Shown here: one piece after another, positions 44,595 through 57,900 of the stretch
Position numbering within the stretch: the first letter of the stretch is position 1
Layout: each line of letters opens with the position of its first letter
Assembly: GCF_001659605.2 (NCBI RefSeq)
Contig: NC_035164.2
Coordinates: 10,130,994-10,194,993, forward strand
DNA from: Manihot esculenta
Lineage: Eukaryota > Streptophyta > Magnoliopsida > Malpighiales > Euphorbiaceae
DNA length: 64,000 bases
Direction of reading: 5' to 3'
The notes under the pieces: generated by a model
Told to the model about the DNA's origin: nothing
Databases searched by the model: none
The model's input: only the letters and a program-made list of their open reading frames with translations
Made by a program: the position numbers and the translations under genes

Positions 44595-46102
44595 TGTCAC
44601 AGGGGTCTAAGTCGAAACACACGCAGCGGAACAATCACTTAGAAACCTGCTAGGCAACCAAGAGATCCCACTTGGCTCAGCTGCACAATCTCACAAAGTG
44701 AGGTTCGAAAGGCACAAAATCTCAACCAACAAAGTGCAAGACAACAATATTTACAGGAAATAACTTTCCCAACCTTTCATTCACTAAAAGGAAATAATAC
44801 AAGAGATAACTCTCACAAAACTCTTTCCACAGAGTTCCAGCAATCTCTCTTTTGCTCTCTCTTCCAGCCTCCCCATATTTACATTTGTATGGGTATATAT
44901 AGGAAATAGGAATAGCTTACAAAAAGTTGTGGTTGACACCCCCAACCACTAAGGAGAGAAATCCGCCCACTGTCACAGGGGTCTAAGTCGAAACACACGC
45001 AGCGGAACAATCATTTAGAAACCTGCTAGGCAACCAAGAGATCCCACTTGGCTCAGCCACACAATCTCACAAAGTGAGGTTCGAAAGGCACAAAATCTCA
45101 ACCAACAAAGTGCAAGACAACAATATTTACAGGAAATAACTTTCCCAACCTTTCATTCACTAAAAGGAAATAATACAAGAGATAACTCTCACAAAAGTCT
45201 TCCCACAGAGTTCCAGCAATCTCTCTTTTGCTCTCTCTTCCAGCCTCCCCATATTTACATTTGTATGGGTATACATAGGAAACATCAATAGCTTACAAGA
45301 AGTTGTGGTTGACACCCCCAACCACTAAGGAGAGAAATCCGCCCACTGTCACAGGGGTCTAAGTCGAAACACACGTAGCGGAACAATCATTTAGAAACCT
45401 GCTAGGCAACCAAGAGATCCCACTTGGCTCAGCCACACAATCTCACAAAGTGAGGTTCGAAAGGCACAAAATCTCAACCAACAAAGTGCAAGACAACAGT
45501 ATTTACAGGAAATAACTTTCCCAACCTTTCATTCACTAAAAGGAAATAATACAAGAGATAACTCTCACAAAACTCTTCCCACAGAGTTCCAGCAATCTCT
45601 CTTTTGCTCTCTCTTCCAGCCTCCCCATATTTACATTTGTATGGGTATATATAGGAAACATCAATAGCTTACAAGAAGTTGTGGTTGACACCCCCAACCA
45701 CTAAGGAGAGAAATTTGCCCACTGTCACAGGGGTCTAAGTCGAAACACACGCAGCGGAACAATCATTTAGAAACCTGCTAGGCAACCAAGAGATCCCACT
45801 TGGCTCAGCCACACAATCTCACAAAGTGAGGTTCGAAAGGCACAAAATCTCAACCAACAAAGTGCAAGACAACAGTATTTACAGGAAATAACTTTCCCAA
45901 CCTTTCATTCACTAAAAGGAAATAATACAAGAGATAACTCTCACAAAACTCTTCCCACAGAGTTCCAACAATCTCTCTTTTGCTCTCTCTTCCAGCCTCC
46001 CCATATTTACATTTGTATGGGTATATATAGGAAACAGCAATAGCTTACAAGAAGTTGTGGTTGACGCCCCCAACCACTAAGGAGAGAAATCCGCCCACTA
46101 CA
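44595..46102 (-). repeat. Chromovirus LTR built of four 376-bp tandem units
   Basis: On the minus strand it starts TGTAGTGGGCGGATTTC and ends CCCCTGTGACA. The TGTCACAGGGGTC mark recurs at 44595, 44971, 45347 and 45723, an exact period of 376. Units differ at only a few places. A TATATATAGG box-like motif lies in each unit. The left neighbour is a primer binding site and the right neighbour the 3' end of pol, so the LTR is shared by two internal regions, the usual product of LTR-LTR recombination. Confidence 0.85.
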
Positions 46103-46470
46103 CATCATGGGATCATGGCATCATGGGATCATGAGATCATGAGATCATGGGATCATGGAAGTTATATAACTACCCTCTACTCATCATGGAAGTTATATAA
46201 CTACCCACTACTGAACATGGAAGTTATAACTACCCATTATGGGAGAACATGCCCCACTTCAGCATCCACTTCCCCACATTTGTAGGCCACTCCTTTGCAT
46301 TCAGCAACTTCCATCCCTATATAATGGACTGAACTGACACCCAAAGTCCAGCCTTTGCACCCAGCAGTCCTCTAGTCTGCCCAAGCACACAGCCTTGCCA
46401 ATAAGTGCGCCCCTGCACACTCCCAGTTGTGGTGAAATCAAGGCCCAACTTCACCCCAACTCAAGCCAAC
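46103..46470 (-). other. 3' untranslated region of chromovirus copy 1
   Basis: It has short repeats of ATCATGGGATCATG and GAAGTTATATAACTACC, similar to those at 52960-53590 in the inverted copy. It lies between the pol stop and the LTR. Confidence 0.6.
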
Positions 46471-46474
46471 CGGC

Positions 46475-47650
46475 TCAAGGGTCTAACAAACCACCCCCAC
46501 CAGAAGGAGCCAACGTCCTCGTTGGTAGGGCCCGCAAATAATCCTCTATTTGCTCCTCAAATTGCCACAAGGTCGTATCCCTCTCCCAAGTAGCCTCTGA
46601 GACTGGCTTGTCTTTCCACTGAATAAGGAACCCCGTTCTCCTATTCTTTTTGCTTTGCCCCAGTGTTCTATGATCCAAAATTTCCCCAATCTGATCGTCG
46701 AACTGTTTCCTCACAACCGACGGAGCTCTCTTCGCTTGGCTCCTTGAAGATTCAGCGACATCTTCGTGAAACTTCTTAAGGAAATTAACATGGAAAGTTG
46801 GATGAACTTTCAATCTTTCGGGCAATTTCAGCTTATAGGCAACATTGCCCACCTTGGCCACAACTTCAAAGGGCCCATCGTACTTAGGGATCAATCCCCT
46901 ATGCACGGTTTTACTGCTTATCTTCTTCCAAATCTGCGGAGTCAACTTCAGCAACACCTTATCACCAGTATTGAACTCCACGTCCCTCCTTCTCCTATCT
47001 GCATATTTCTTCATTCTCCTCGAGGCTTTCCTCAGGCTGTCACCAGCTTTCTCCAGTAACTCCTGTCTGCTCTTGGCGAACTTATATGCAGCAGGACACT
47101 TGCCACCAGCCCCCTGTTTGGCCATCTCCACAGGAGTGTTGGGCTGATGCCCCAGAACAAGTTCAAATGGACTCGCTTCTGTGGAAGAAGATTTGTGCAA
47201 ATTGTAACAAAATTGTGCACTATCCAGCAGTTCCAACCAGTTTCTTTGGCTTGCACTCACATAGTGCCTAAGGTACTCCTCAAGCAACCCATTGATTCTC
47301 TCAGTCTGCCCATCAGTTTGGGGATGATTGGCAGTGGAGAATTTCAACTCCGTCCCCTTCATGTTAAATAGAGCAGTCCAGAATCGTCCAGTGAACCGTG
47401 CATCTCGGTCACTCACAATGTCCCTTGGCAAGCCAAAGTACTTCACAACATTTTTGTAAAACAAGTCAGCAGCAACATCGGATGGACAGGCAGAAGGGGC
47501 AGGAATAAACACCGCGTACTTGGAGAACCGGTCTACCACAACCATAACAGAAGACATGTCACTCACCTTAGGAAATCCCCCAATGAAGTCCATAGACACG
47601 GACTCCTAAGGTTTTTCTGCAATGGCCAACGGTTGAAGCAAACCAGCCTG
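46475..47650 (-). pseudogene. Chromovirus integrase core and chromodomain, copy 1
   Basis: MSMDFIGGFP, IVSDRDARFTGRFW and HPQTDGQTERINGLLEEY give the DDE catalytic triad. A GPY/F module (YDGPFEVVAKVGNVAYKL) and a chromodomain-like end (FLIQWKDKPVSEATWE) follow. The frame is open for 374 codons from 47599; a TAG at about 47607-47609 stands for the Trp just before it. The chromodomain would target integration to heterochromatin. RT sequence style points to a chromovirus related to Galadriel, with moderate confidence. Confidence 0.9.
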
Positions 47651-49342
47651 CTTCTGGTGCTCACTCTTGTCTTGTTGACAAACTAGACAAGTGCGAACGT
47701 AACCCACAACATCCTCCTCCATTTTCGGCCAGAAGTAGTTCCTACCAAGGAGAGCCATCATCCTCCTCACCCCTGGATGCCCAACCCACTAAGGGTCATG
47801 TGTCTCCCTAAGAATCTCCCTTCTTAGGCCCCCAACACTAGGAACGAACAATCTGCCACCTGAAGCCATCAAGAAATCATCTTCCAGATAATATCTTCTC
47901 ACAACTCCATCCTTAACCTGCTGAACCAGCTTTTTGTAACCAACATCCTCCATGCCATGGCTACAAATCCTGTCCATCATGTCAGACTGGACACGAGTAG
48001 TGTTATACAATGCAACCACTACCTCTTTTCTGCTTAAGGCGTCAGCAACCTGATTGTGCCTACCTGGCTTGTGCTCCCACACAAAATCATATTCAGCCAG
48101 AAACTCCTGCCAACGAGCCTGCTTAGGAGATAGCTTCTTCTAAGTCTTGAAGAAAGTGTTAGCAACGTTGTCAGTTTTAACAACAAACTTCATACCCAGC
48201 AAGGACACTCTCCACACATGGAGACAATGGATAACAGCAACCATCTCCTTCTCATAGGCAGAATATTTCTGCTCAGCTTCATTTAGCTTCCTGCTCTCAA
48301 AGGCAACAGGATGTCCCTCCTGGACCAGCACCCCTCCAATAGCCTTATCAGAAGCGTCAGTATGCACTTCAAATGGTGCATAAAAATCAGGCAACTTCAG
48401 CACAGGTTTTGAAGATATAGCAGCTTTCAGCTTCTCAAAAGCACTTTGGCAATGACTCCCCCATTGCCATTTCTCATTCTTCCGCAGAAGATCTGTCAAC
48501 GGTGCAGCTTTCTTGGAGTACCCAGCAACAAACTTCCTGTAATAGTTCGCCAGCCCAAGAAATGACCGCAACTCCGAGACTCCAGTTGGTACAGGCCACT
48601 CTACAATGGCATCTACCTTCCTCAGGTCCATCCTCACCCTTCCCTGGCTTACAAGATGACCTAGGAACATGACTTCCTGTCTTGCGAACTCGCATTTCTC
48701 CATTTTGATGTACAATTTGTACATCCTCAGCCTTTCCAACACCAACCCTAGGTGATACAAGTGCTCATCCAAGTTCCTACTATAGATAACTATATCATCT
48801 AAGTACACTACCACAAAATCATCAAGAAAATCATACAGGACATCATTCATGAGATTACAAAATGTGGCAGGAGCATTTGTCAATCCAAAAGGCATAACCA
48901 AAAATTCATAAGCCCCATAGCGAGTGACACACGTAGTCTTCGCTTCATCTCCCTCAGCAATCCGAACCTGCCAATACCCAGCCCGTAGGTCCAGCTTTGT
49001 AAACCAGCAAGCACCACTCAATCTGTCCATCAGATCCTGGATAAGAGGCACAGGATATTTGTTCTTTATCGTCACTTTGTTCAAAGCACGATAATCTACA
49101 CACATCCGCAAACTACCATTTTGCTTTCTCTAGAACAAAACTGGCGCACCATATGGCGCTTTGGAAGGTTGAATGTACCCTGCTTCTAGCAACTCATTCA
49201 ATTGCTTCCTTAGTTCAGCAAGCTCAAGAGGAGACATCTGATAAGGAGCACGTGCAGGAGGTTGAGATCCTGGCACCAATTCTATCTTGTGATCAATTGC
49301 TCTTCTAGGAGGCAACTCCTTTGGCAACTCAGGAGGCATCAC
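47651..49342 (-). pseudogene. Chromovirus RT, RNase H and integrase zinc finger, copy 1
   Basis: RT is readable with [31 protein letters not shown] and the catalytic [10 protein letters not shown], then RNase H ([13 protein letters not shown]) and the VADALSRKE linker. Stops: TAG after FFKT at 48140-48142 (shared with copy 2), TAG for Leu at about 49131-49133, and TAG in the zinc finger region at about 47789. A 12-base insertion lies in the PPELP segment near 49320. It forms one strand of an inverted repeat with 50690-52770. Confidence 0.9.
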
Positions 49343-49679
49343 ATCTGCAAATTACCTCAGCAACTTAGCAACTTGATCTGGGACTTCCACAGTCCTGTCG
49401 GGCTTGACATCTAGCAAGGCAGCAAGGAAGGTCTCCTCACCTCTCCTCAACCCGTTCTCAACCTGTGTAGCACTCAGCATACAATTTACCTTGCTAATAT
49501 CATTACATTCATCCTTAGGAATAAATTTTCCTTAGACAAAACAGGTTTGCAACTCATCTAAAATGAGCAACCCACTCAAATGAGGAACCACAGCAACTTT
49601 AGCCCGCCTAAAGAAATCATTCCCCAAAATCAAATCAAAATCATCTAAAGGAACAACCAAGAAATTTACATTTCCAACC
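49343..49679 (-). pseudogene. Chromovirus protease, copy 1, cut at the inverted junction
   Basis: It encodes LDDFDLILGNDFF and VPHLSGLLIL of the retropepsin domain, then a TAA at 49532-49534 shared with copy 2 and another TAA at about 49353. It ends abruptly at 49679, where the plus-strand gag of copy 2 begins. Confidence 0.85.
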
Positions 49680-50835
49680 CAATAAGGCATTCAATGGTGC
49701 CTGAAGTGCTAAGGAATTAGAGAATTTCCTTTGGGACATGGAACAGTATTTTGCTGCTGCCAGGATCCCTGATGTGGAACAAGTTACAATCACCAGCACG
49801 TACTTGTCAGGGGATGCCAAGTTGTGGTGGCGAACCCGTATGTCCGACGATGCCAGTACTGGCAAGCCGAGGATTGACTAATGGGAGAGATTAAAGAAGG
49901 AAATGAAGGATCAGTTCCTACCTTGCAATGCCTCTTGGGTTGCAAAGGACTCTTTAAAGCGGCTGAAACAATCGGGTACGGTAAGGGATTATGTCAAGGA
50001 ATTTAGTTCTTTGATGCTGGATATCCAAAATATGTCAGAGGAGGACAAACTGTTCAATTTTCTGTCTGGTCTTCAACCATGGGCACAAGTGGAATTAAGA
50101 AGGCAAAACGTGAAGGATTTGCCTAGTGCCTTTGCTGCTGCTGATGGCTTAGTGGATTTCAAGCTTAACAAAGATGCTAGCCCGAGTAAGGGAAAGGGCA
50201 AAGGGTTGGAGAAGAAAAGCGACAAGAAGAATAGTGGTAACAAAGGGAAGGCTGATGGTCAGAGTTCGGGGAGCAAGTTCTTGAAGGGAAACCAGGGGTG
50301 TTTCATATGCGATGGACCCCATTGTGCAAGGGATTGCCCGAAGAGGGAGAAGCTGACTGCTCTTGTGGCTGAAGATGACCATGCTCCTGTAGTTGCTGAC
50401 TCTGGGAATTCTGCTGTCATGAATCCAATGCATTTGGTGAATGCTATGAATGCTATTTCAGAGGTGAGTCCTTTGAAAGGATTATTGTATGTGAACATAA
50501 AATTGAATAGTGAAGAAGTACTGGCTATGACTGATACTGGTGCTTCACATAACTTTCTGGCTGAAAGGATGGCCAAAAGTTTGGGCTTGGAAGTGACCAA
50601 GAGCTCCAACCGCATTAAGGCAGTAAATTCGGCGGCTAGGGATGTGATTGGCATGGCTGCTAATGTTGCTTGTACTGTTGGGAATTGGGTTGGAAATGTA
50701 AATTTCTTGGTTATTCCTTTAGATGATTTTGATTTGATTCTAGGGAATGATTTCTTTAGGCGGGCTAAAGTTGCTGTTGTTCCTCATTTGAGTGGGTTGC
50801 TCATTTTAGATGAGTTGCAAACCTGTTTTGTCTAA
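49680..50835 (+). pseudogene. Chromovirus gag and protease, copy 2
   Basis: The capsid domain reads AKELENFLWDMEQYF, YLSGDAKLWWRTR and, after a TGA at about 49879 replacing part of the frame, KEMKDQFLPCNASWVAKDSL to LFNFLSGLQPWAQVEL. It is followed by a basic linker and a zinc knuckle lacking one spacing residue (CFICDGPHCARDC). The protease has ALAMTDTGASHNFL-type active site (MTDTGASHNF) and LILGNDFF. It ends at a TAA (50833-50835). The 5' LTR, leader and start of gag are missing at the junction. Confidence 0.85.
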
Positions 50836-52770
50836 GGAAAATTTATTCCTAAGGATGAATGTAATGATATTAGCAAGGTAAATTGTATGCTGAGTGCTAC
50901 ACAGGTTGAGAACGGGTTGAGGAGAGGTGAGGAGATCTTCCTTGCTGCCTTGCTAGATGTCAAGCCCGACAGGACTGTGGAAGTCCCTGATCAAGTTGCT
51001 GAGTTGCTGAGGCAATTTGCAGATGTGATGCCTCCTGAGTTGCCTCCTAGAAGAACAATTGATCACAAGATAGAATTGGTGCCAGGATCTCAACCTCCTG
51101 CACGTGCTCCTTATCGGATGTCTCCTCTTGAGCTTGCTGAACTAAGGAAGCAGTTGAATGAGTTGCTGGAAGCAGGGTACATTCAACCTTCCAAAGCGCC
51201 ATATGGTGCGCCAGTTTTGTTCTTGAGAAAGCAAAATGGTAGTTTGCGGATGTGTGTAGATTATCGTGCTTTGAACAAAGTGACGATAAAGAACAAATAT
51301 CCTGTGCCTCTTATCCAGGATCTGATGGACAGATTGAGTGGTGCTTGCTGGTTTACAAAGCTGGACCTACGGGCTGGGTATTGGCAGGTTCGGATTGCTG
51401 AGGGAGATGAAGCGAAGACTACGTGTGCCACTCGCTATGGGGCTTATGAATTTTTGGTTATGCCTTTTGGATTGAAAAATGCTCCTGCCATATTTTGTAA
51501 TCTCATGAATGATGTCCTGTATGATTTTCTTGATGATTTTGTGGTAGTGTACTTAGATGATATAGTTATCTATAGTAGGAACTTGGAGGAGCACTTGTAT
51601 CACCTAGGGTTGGTGTTGGAAAGGCTGAGGATGTACAGATTGTACATCAAAATGGAGAAATGCGAGTTCGCAAGACAGGAAGTCATGTTCCTGGGTCATC
51701 TTGTAAGCCAGGGAAGGGTGAGGATGGACCCGAGGAAGGTAGATGCCATTGTAGAGTGGCCTGTACCAACTGGAGTCTCGGAGTTGCGGTCATTTCTTGG
51801 GCTGGCGAACTATTACAGGAAGTTTGTGGCTGGGTACTCCAAGAAAGCTGCACCGTTGACAGATCTTCTGCGGAAGAATGAGAAATGGCAATGGGGGAGT
51901 CATTGCCAAAGTGCTTTTGAGAAGCTGAAAGCTGCTATATCTTCAGAACCTGTGCTGAAGTTGCCTGATTTTTATGCACTATTTGAAGTGCATACTGACG
52001 CTTCTGATAAGGCTATTGGAGGGGTGCTAGTCCAGGAGGGACATCCCGTTGCCTTTGAGAGCAGGAAGCTAAATGAAGCTGAGCAGAAATATTCTGCCCA
52101 TGAGAAGGAGATGGTTGCTGTTATCCATTGTCTCCATGTGTGGAGAGTGTACTTGCTGGGTATGAAGTTTGTTGTTAAAACTGACAACGTTGCTAACACC
52201 TTCTTCAAGACTTAGAAGAAGCTATCTCCCAAGTAGGCTCGTTGGCAGGAGTTTCTGGCTGAATATGATTTTGTGTGGGAGCACAAGCCAAGTAGGCACA
52301 ATCAGGTTGCTGACGCCTTAAGCAGAAAAGAGGTAGTGGTTGCATTGTATAACACTACTCGTGTCCAGTCTGACATGATGGACAGGATTCGTAGCCATGG
52401 CATGGAGGATGTTGGTTACAAAAAGCTGGTTCAGCAGGTTAAGGATGGAGTTATGAGAAGATATTATCTGGAAGATGATTTCTTGATGGCTTCAGGTGGC
52501 AGATTGTTCGTTCCTAGTGTTGGTGGCCTAAGAAGGGAGATTCTTAGGGAGACACATGACCCTCAGTGGGCTGGGCATCCGGGGGTGAGGAGGATGATGG
52601 CTCTCCTTGGTAGGAACTATTTCTGGCCGAAAATGGAGGAGGATGTTGTGGGTTACGTTCGCACTTGTCTAGTTTGTCAACAAGACAAGAGTGAGCACTA
52701 GAAGCAGGCTGGTTTGCTTCAACCGTTGGCCATTGCAGAAAAACCTTGGGAGTCAGTGTCTATGGAGTTT
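50836..52770 (+). pseudogene. Chromovirus RT, RNase H and integrase finger, copy 2, integrase core deleted
   Basis: RT/RNase H is open from 50887 to 52215 with [10 protein letters not shown] intact. A shared TAG (52213-52215) and a private one shortly after (about 52234) break the RNase H end. 52273-52701 carries VADALSRKE and the HHCC finger (HPGVRRMMALLGRNYF ... CLVCQQDK) to a private TAG. At about 52770 the sequence jumps from the start of the integrase core (PWESVSMEF) to the 3' untranslated region, a deletion of about 1.1 kb relative to copy 1 with a few bases of shared sequence (TTTGTTAGACCC). Confidence 0.9.
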
Positions 52771-53590
52771 GTTAGACCCTTGAGCTGGTTGGCTTGAGTT
52801 GGGGTGAAGTTGGGCCTTGATTTCACCACAACTGGGAGTGTGCAGGGGCGCACTTATTGGCAAGGTTGTGTGCTTGGGCAGACTGGAGGACTGCTGGGTG
52901 CAAAGGCTGGACTTTGGGTGTCAGTTCAGTCCATTATATAGGGATGGAAGTTGCTGAATGCAAAGGAGTGGCCTACAAATGTGGGGAAGTGGATGCTGAA
53001 GTGGGGCATGTTCTCCCATAATGCATAGTGGGGAAGTGGATGCTGAAGTGGGGCATGTTCTCCCATAATGGGTAGTTATAACTTCCATGTTCAGTAGTGG
53101 GTAGTTATATAACTTCCATGATGAGTAGTGGGTAGTTGTATAACTTCCATGATCCCATGATCTCATGATCCCATGATGCCATGATCCCATGATATGTAGT
53201 GGGCGGATTTCTCTCCTTAGTGGCTGGGGGTGTCAACCACAACTTCCTCCTCCTCCTCCTCTTCCATGTTTAGTAGTGGGTAGTTATATAACTTCCATGA
53301 TGAGTAGTGGGTAGTTATATAACTTCCATGATGAGTAGTGGGTAGTTATATAACTTCCATGATCCCATGATCTCATGATCCCATGATGCCATGATCCCAT
53401 GATATGTAGTGGGCGGATTTCTCTCCTTAGTGGCTGGGGCTGGGGGTGTCAACCACAACTTCCTCCTCCTCCTCCCATGATCCCATGATCTCATGATCTC
53501 ATGATGCCATGATCCCATGATATGTAGTGGGCGGATTTCTCTCCTTAGTGGCTGGGGCTGGGGGTGTCAACCACAACTTCCTCCTCCTAA
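52771..53590 (+). repeat. 3' untranslated region and rearranged LTR start, copy 2
   Basis: The start of the LTR (TGTAGTGGGCGGATTTC) appears three times, at about 53195, 53403 and 53523, each running about 60 bases into the LTR and ending in a CTC-repeat, with untranslated-region pieces (AGTGGGTAGTTATATAACTT, CCCATGATCTCATGATCC) between. No full LTR follows. The short minus-strand frames here are by-products. Confidence 0.75.
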
Positions 53591-54919
53591 GACACCTGTG
53601 CATTTAAATGAGTTATGCCAATATAACTATCTTGGTGAAGATAATATGCTATTTTAGCCTTATGTGGAAGAATTATTTAATTATAACACATTAATTTATA
53701 TGAACTTTATAAATGAAAAAAAAAGAGAGAAAGAAGTGATGATAACCTGTAGATTGTGCTATTTTACGGTTAAAAGAGTAGGAATATCTTGACTATTTTA
53801 TCACATCCATCTTTATAGGTTAGGGACCAAGTGTGACATACTAAATAAATGATAATTATCTAAAAATTATTATATAAAGAAAATAAAATGTTAGGGAGGT
53901 ATAATTTGTGTAGGTTCATTTTGAGTAATCAAATAACTATTACAAGCTAAACAGTTACTCCACGCACTTTTAAAGCCTTGTTTAGTAATAAGTTTTAAGA
54001 GAGTATTTATTGTTTTAACCTAATCAAATCACTAGCAATTGACATTTAAAAAGTTGAAGGGGTGGATATTAAAATTTTAATAGTTTTAATTATTCGTCAA
54101 CCGGCTACTAATAAAACAGTTAACAAAAAAATTAGCCGTTGAAGAGGGTCTAAGTCTCGTGGATAAAAACACATTAGGCCTTTTAATTATAGAGTAGAAG
54201 TTTAGGTTATACAATTTCAGTAAGTATGCATTAAAAACAAATAAAAAAAAAGTCTTCAACAAGTATTATTTGCTTTTACTTTATTTTATGTAAAAAAAAA
54301 ATGTTTATAACTACAAAAGTCTAGCAACATAGAGCTAATTAAATAATATCAAGGTTCAGTAGTTAATCACTAATTCTTTCAAGTAGCACTTAATAATTCA
54401 TCCATCAACTATCCAAATTAAACCAAATTCTTCATAATTAATGATCAAATAATGAATAACTTTGTGTTTGGATAAGAAAATTTGGAACTATAGAAATATG
54501 ATATTTAAATTTGATAAAAAATACATATTTTGTTCAATTTATTTAGGTGAGGATTTAAAATGATCCATCAAAAAATGTCATTTCAATGGTCATAATTTAT
54601 TAAGAATCCATGCTAAAATTAAATATAAAAATAAATATTCAAATACAAGTGATTAAACTAAAAAAACTCTCTTTTTTCCTTTCACATTGGAATTGGATAT
54701 TTGATAGACAAAAAACTAAACAACCTTTTTTTGGAATATATAATAATATCAATATTGTATATAATATAATATAAGAATCCAACATATAAAATAGAAAATC
54801 CAAACCGTAAAAAGTAATAACAACAAAAACAAGCTAATAGGAACATAAGATTTGTGAGAATACTTCCATACTATCAGCGTTGAACAAACTTTGTTAGCAA
54901 ATGTGGTCTATTCAATATC
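53591..54919. other. AT-rich intergenic DNA, nothing recognised
   Basis: No open frame with a domain, no clear repeat and no transposon end. Confidence 0.6.
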
Positions 54920-57900
54920 AAACCTTCAAAAACAATTTGCATATATTTAAATATACAATGGGCATCGAATACTGAAAATTCAAATATTGTACCACAAAAT
55001 AAATCCAACTAAATAGGAGGAACATCACTACAAGGTCCACAAACAGTCTAAAACAATTAATTTATTTTCAATATTTATTCATGTATTTTCTTTACTTTTT
55101 TCCTGACTTTTGAGCCTGTTTGTCTATCATATATGAAGAAAATAAAAGGAAAACTTTAATGGACAAAATTTAATAAACTTCAAGAAAAATTTTGATGCAT
55201 ATAGTTAATGACAACATGTATCACCTGCTAATTACAAAGATAATCTCAACTTATAAACCTTCAAAAACAATTTGCATACATCTCAATATAAAATGGGCAT
55301 CAAATACTGAAAATTCACATATTGTACTACAAAATACATCCAGCCAAATAGGATGAATATCACTATAACATCCACAAAGAGCTTAAAACAAATAATTTAT
55401 TTTCAATATCTATTCATGTATCTTCTTTACTTCTTTCCTGACTTTTGAGCATGTTTGTCTATCATATATCTTTATGTAAATAAACATTACAAAAATGTAT
55501 AAAGAGAATAAACCTTCAAGAACAATTTGCATACTTCTCAATATAAAAATGAGCATCGAATACTGAAAATTCACATAATGTACCACAAAATACATCCAGC
55601 CAAATAGGAGGAACATCACTACAAGGTCCACAAACAGCTTAAAACAATCAATTTAATTTCAATATTTATTCATGTATTTTCTTTACTTCTTTCCTAACTT
55701 TTAAGCCTGTTTGACTATCATATATCTTTATGTAAATAAACATTACAAAAATATATGAAGAGAATAAAAGGAAAACTTTAATGGACAAAATTTAATAAAC
55801 TTCAATAAAAATTTTGATGCATGCAGTGAATGACATGTATCACTTGCCAATTACAAAGATAATGTCAACTTATAAACCTTCAAAAACAATTTGCATACAT
55901 CTCAATATAAAATGGACATCGAATATTGAAAAATCACATATTGTACTACAAAATACATCCAGCCAAACAGGAGGAACATCACTACAAGGTCCACAAAGAG
56001 CTTCAAACAAATAATTTATTTTCAATATTTATTTATGATTCTTCTTTACTTCTTTCATGACTTTTGAGCCTGTTTGTCTATCATATATTATATGTAAATA
56101 AATATTACAAAAATATATGAAGAGAAAAAAAAGAAAACTTTAATAGACAAAATTTAATAAACTTGAAGAGAAAGTTTGATGCATGCAATGAATAACTACA
56201 TGTATCACCTGCAAATTACAAAGATGATCTTAACTTATAAACCTTCAAAAACAATTTGCATACATCTTAATATAAAATGAGCATTGAATACTGAAAATTC
56301 ATATATTGTACCATAAAATACATCCAGCCAAACAGGGGAAACATCACTACAAGGTCCACAAATAACTTAAAATAATCAATTTATTTTCAATATCTATTCA
56401 TATATCTTCTTTACTTCTTTCCTGACTTTTAAGCCTGTTTGTCTATCATATATTTTTATGTAAATAAACATTACAAAAATATATGAAGAGAATAAAAAGA
56501 AAATTTTAATGGAAAAAATTTAATAAACTTGAAGAGAAATTTTGATACATGCAGTGAATGACAATATGTATCACCTGCCAATTACAAAGATGATCTCAAC
56601 TTATAAACCTTCAAACACAATTTGCATATATCTCAATATAAAATGGGTATCGAATACTGAAAATTCACATATTGTACCACAAAATACATCCAGCCAAACA
56701 GGAGGAACATCACTACAAGGTCCACAAAGAGCTTCAAACAAATAATTTATTTTCAATATCTATTCATGTATCTTCTTTACTTTTTCCTGATTTTTAAGCC
56801 TGTTTGTCTATCATATATCTTTATGTAAATAAACATTACAAAAATATATGAAGAGAATAAAAAGAAAACTTTAATGTACAAAATTTAATAAACTTGAAGA
56901 GAAATTTTGATACATGCAGTGAATGACAATATGTATCACCTGCCAATTACAAAGATGATCTCAACTTATAAACCTTCAAAAACAATTTGCATACATCTCA
57001 ATATAAAATGGGCATCGAATACTGAAAATTCACATATTGTATTACAAAATACATCCAGCCAAACAGGAGGAACATCACTACAAGGTCCACAAAGAGCTTC
57101 AAACAAATAATTTATTTTCAATATCTATTCATGTATCTTCTTTACTTCTTTTCTGATTTTTAAGCCTGTTTGTCTATCATATATCTTTATGTAAATAAAC
57201 ATTACAAAAATATATGAAGAGAATAAAAAGAAAACTTTAATGGACAAAATTTAATAAACTTGAAGAGAAATTTTGATGCATGAATGACAACATGTATCAC
57301 CTGCCAATTACAAAGATGATCTCAACTTATAAACCTTCAAAAATAATTTGCATACATCTCAATATAAAATAGGCACCGAATACTGAAAATTCACATCTTG
57401 TACCACAAAATACATCTAGCCAAACAGGAGGAACATCACTACAAGGTCCACAAAGAGCTTCAAATAAATAATTTATTTTCAATATCTATTCATGTATCTT
57501 CTTTACTTCTTTCCTGACTTTTGAGCCTGTTTGTCTATCATATATCATATGTAAATAAAGATTACAAAAATATGTGAAGAGAATAAAAAGAAAACTTTAA
57601 TGGACAAAATTTAATAAACTTGAAGAGAAATTTTGATGTAATGACTACATGTATCACCTGCCAATTACAAAGATGATCTCAACTTATAGATCTTCAAAAA
57701 CAATTTGCATACATCTCAATATAAAATGGGTATCGAATACTGAAAATTCACATATTGTACCATAAAATACATTCAGCTAAATAGGAGGAACATCACTACA
57801 AGGTCCACCAATAGCTTAAAACAATCAATTTATTTTCAATATCTATTCATTATTCTTCTTTTCTTCTTTTCTTACTTTTGAGCCTGTCTGTCTATCATAT

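Noticed and set aside
44595..46102. Centromeric satellite
   Set aside because: Only four units, bounded by a primer binding site and pol, so it is an amplified LTR.
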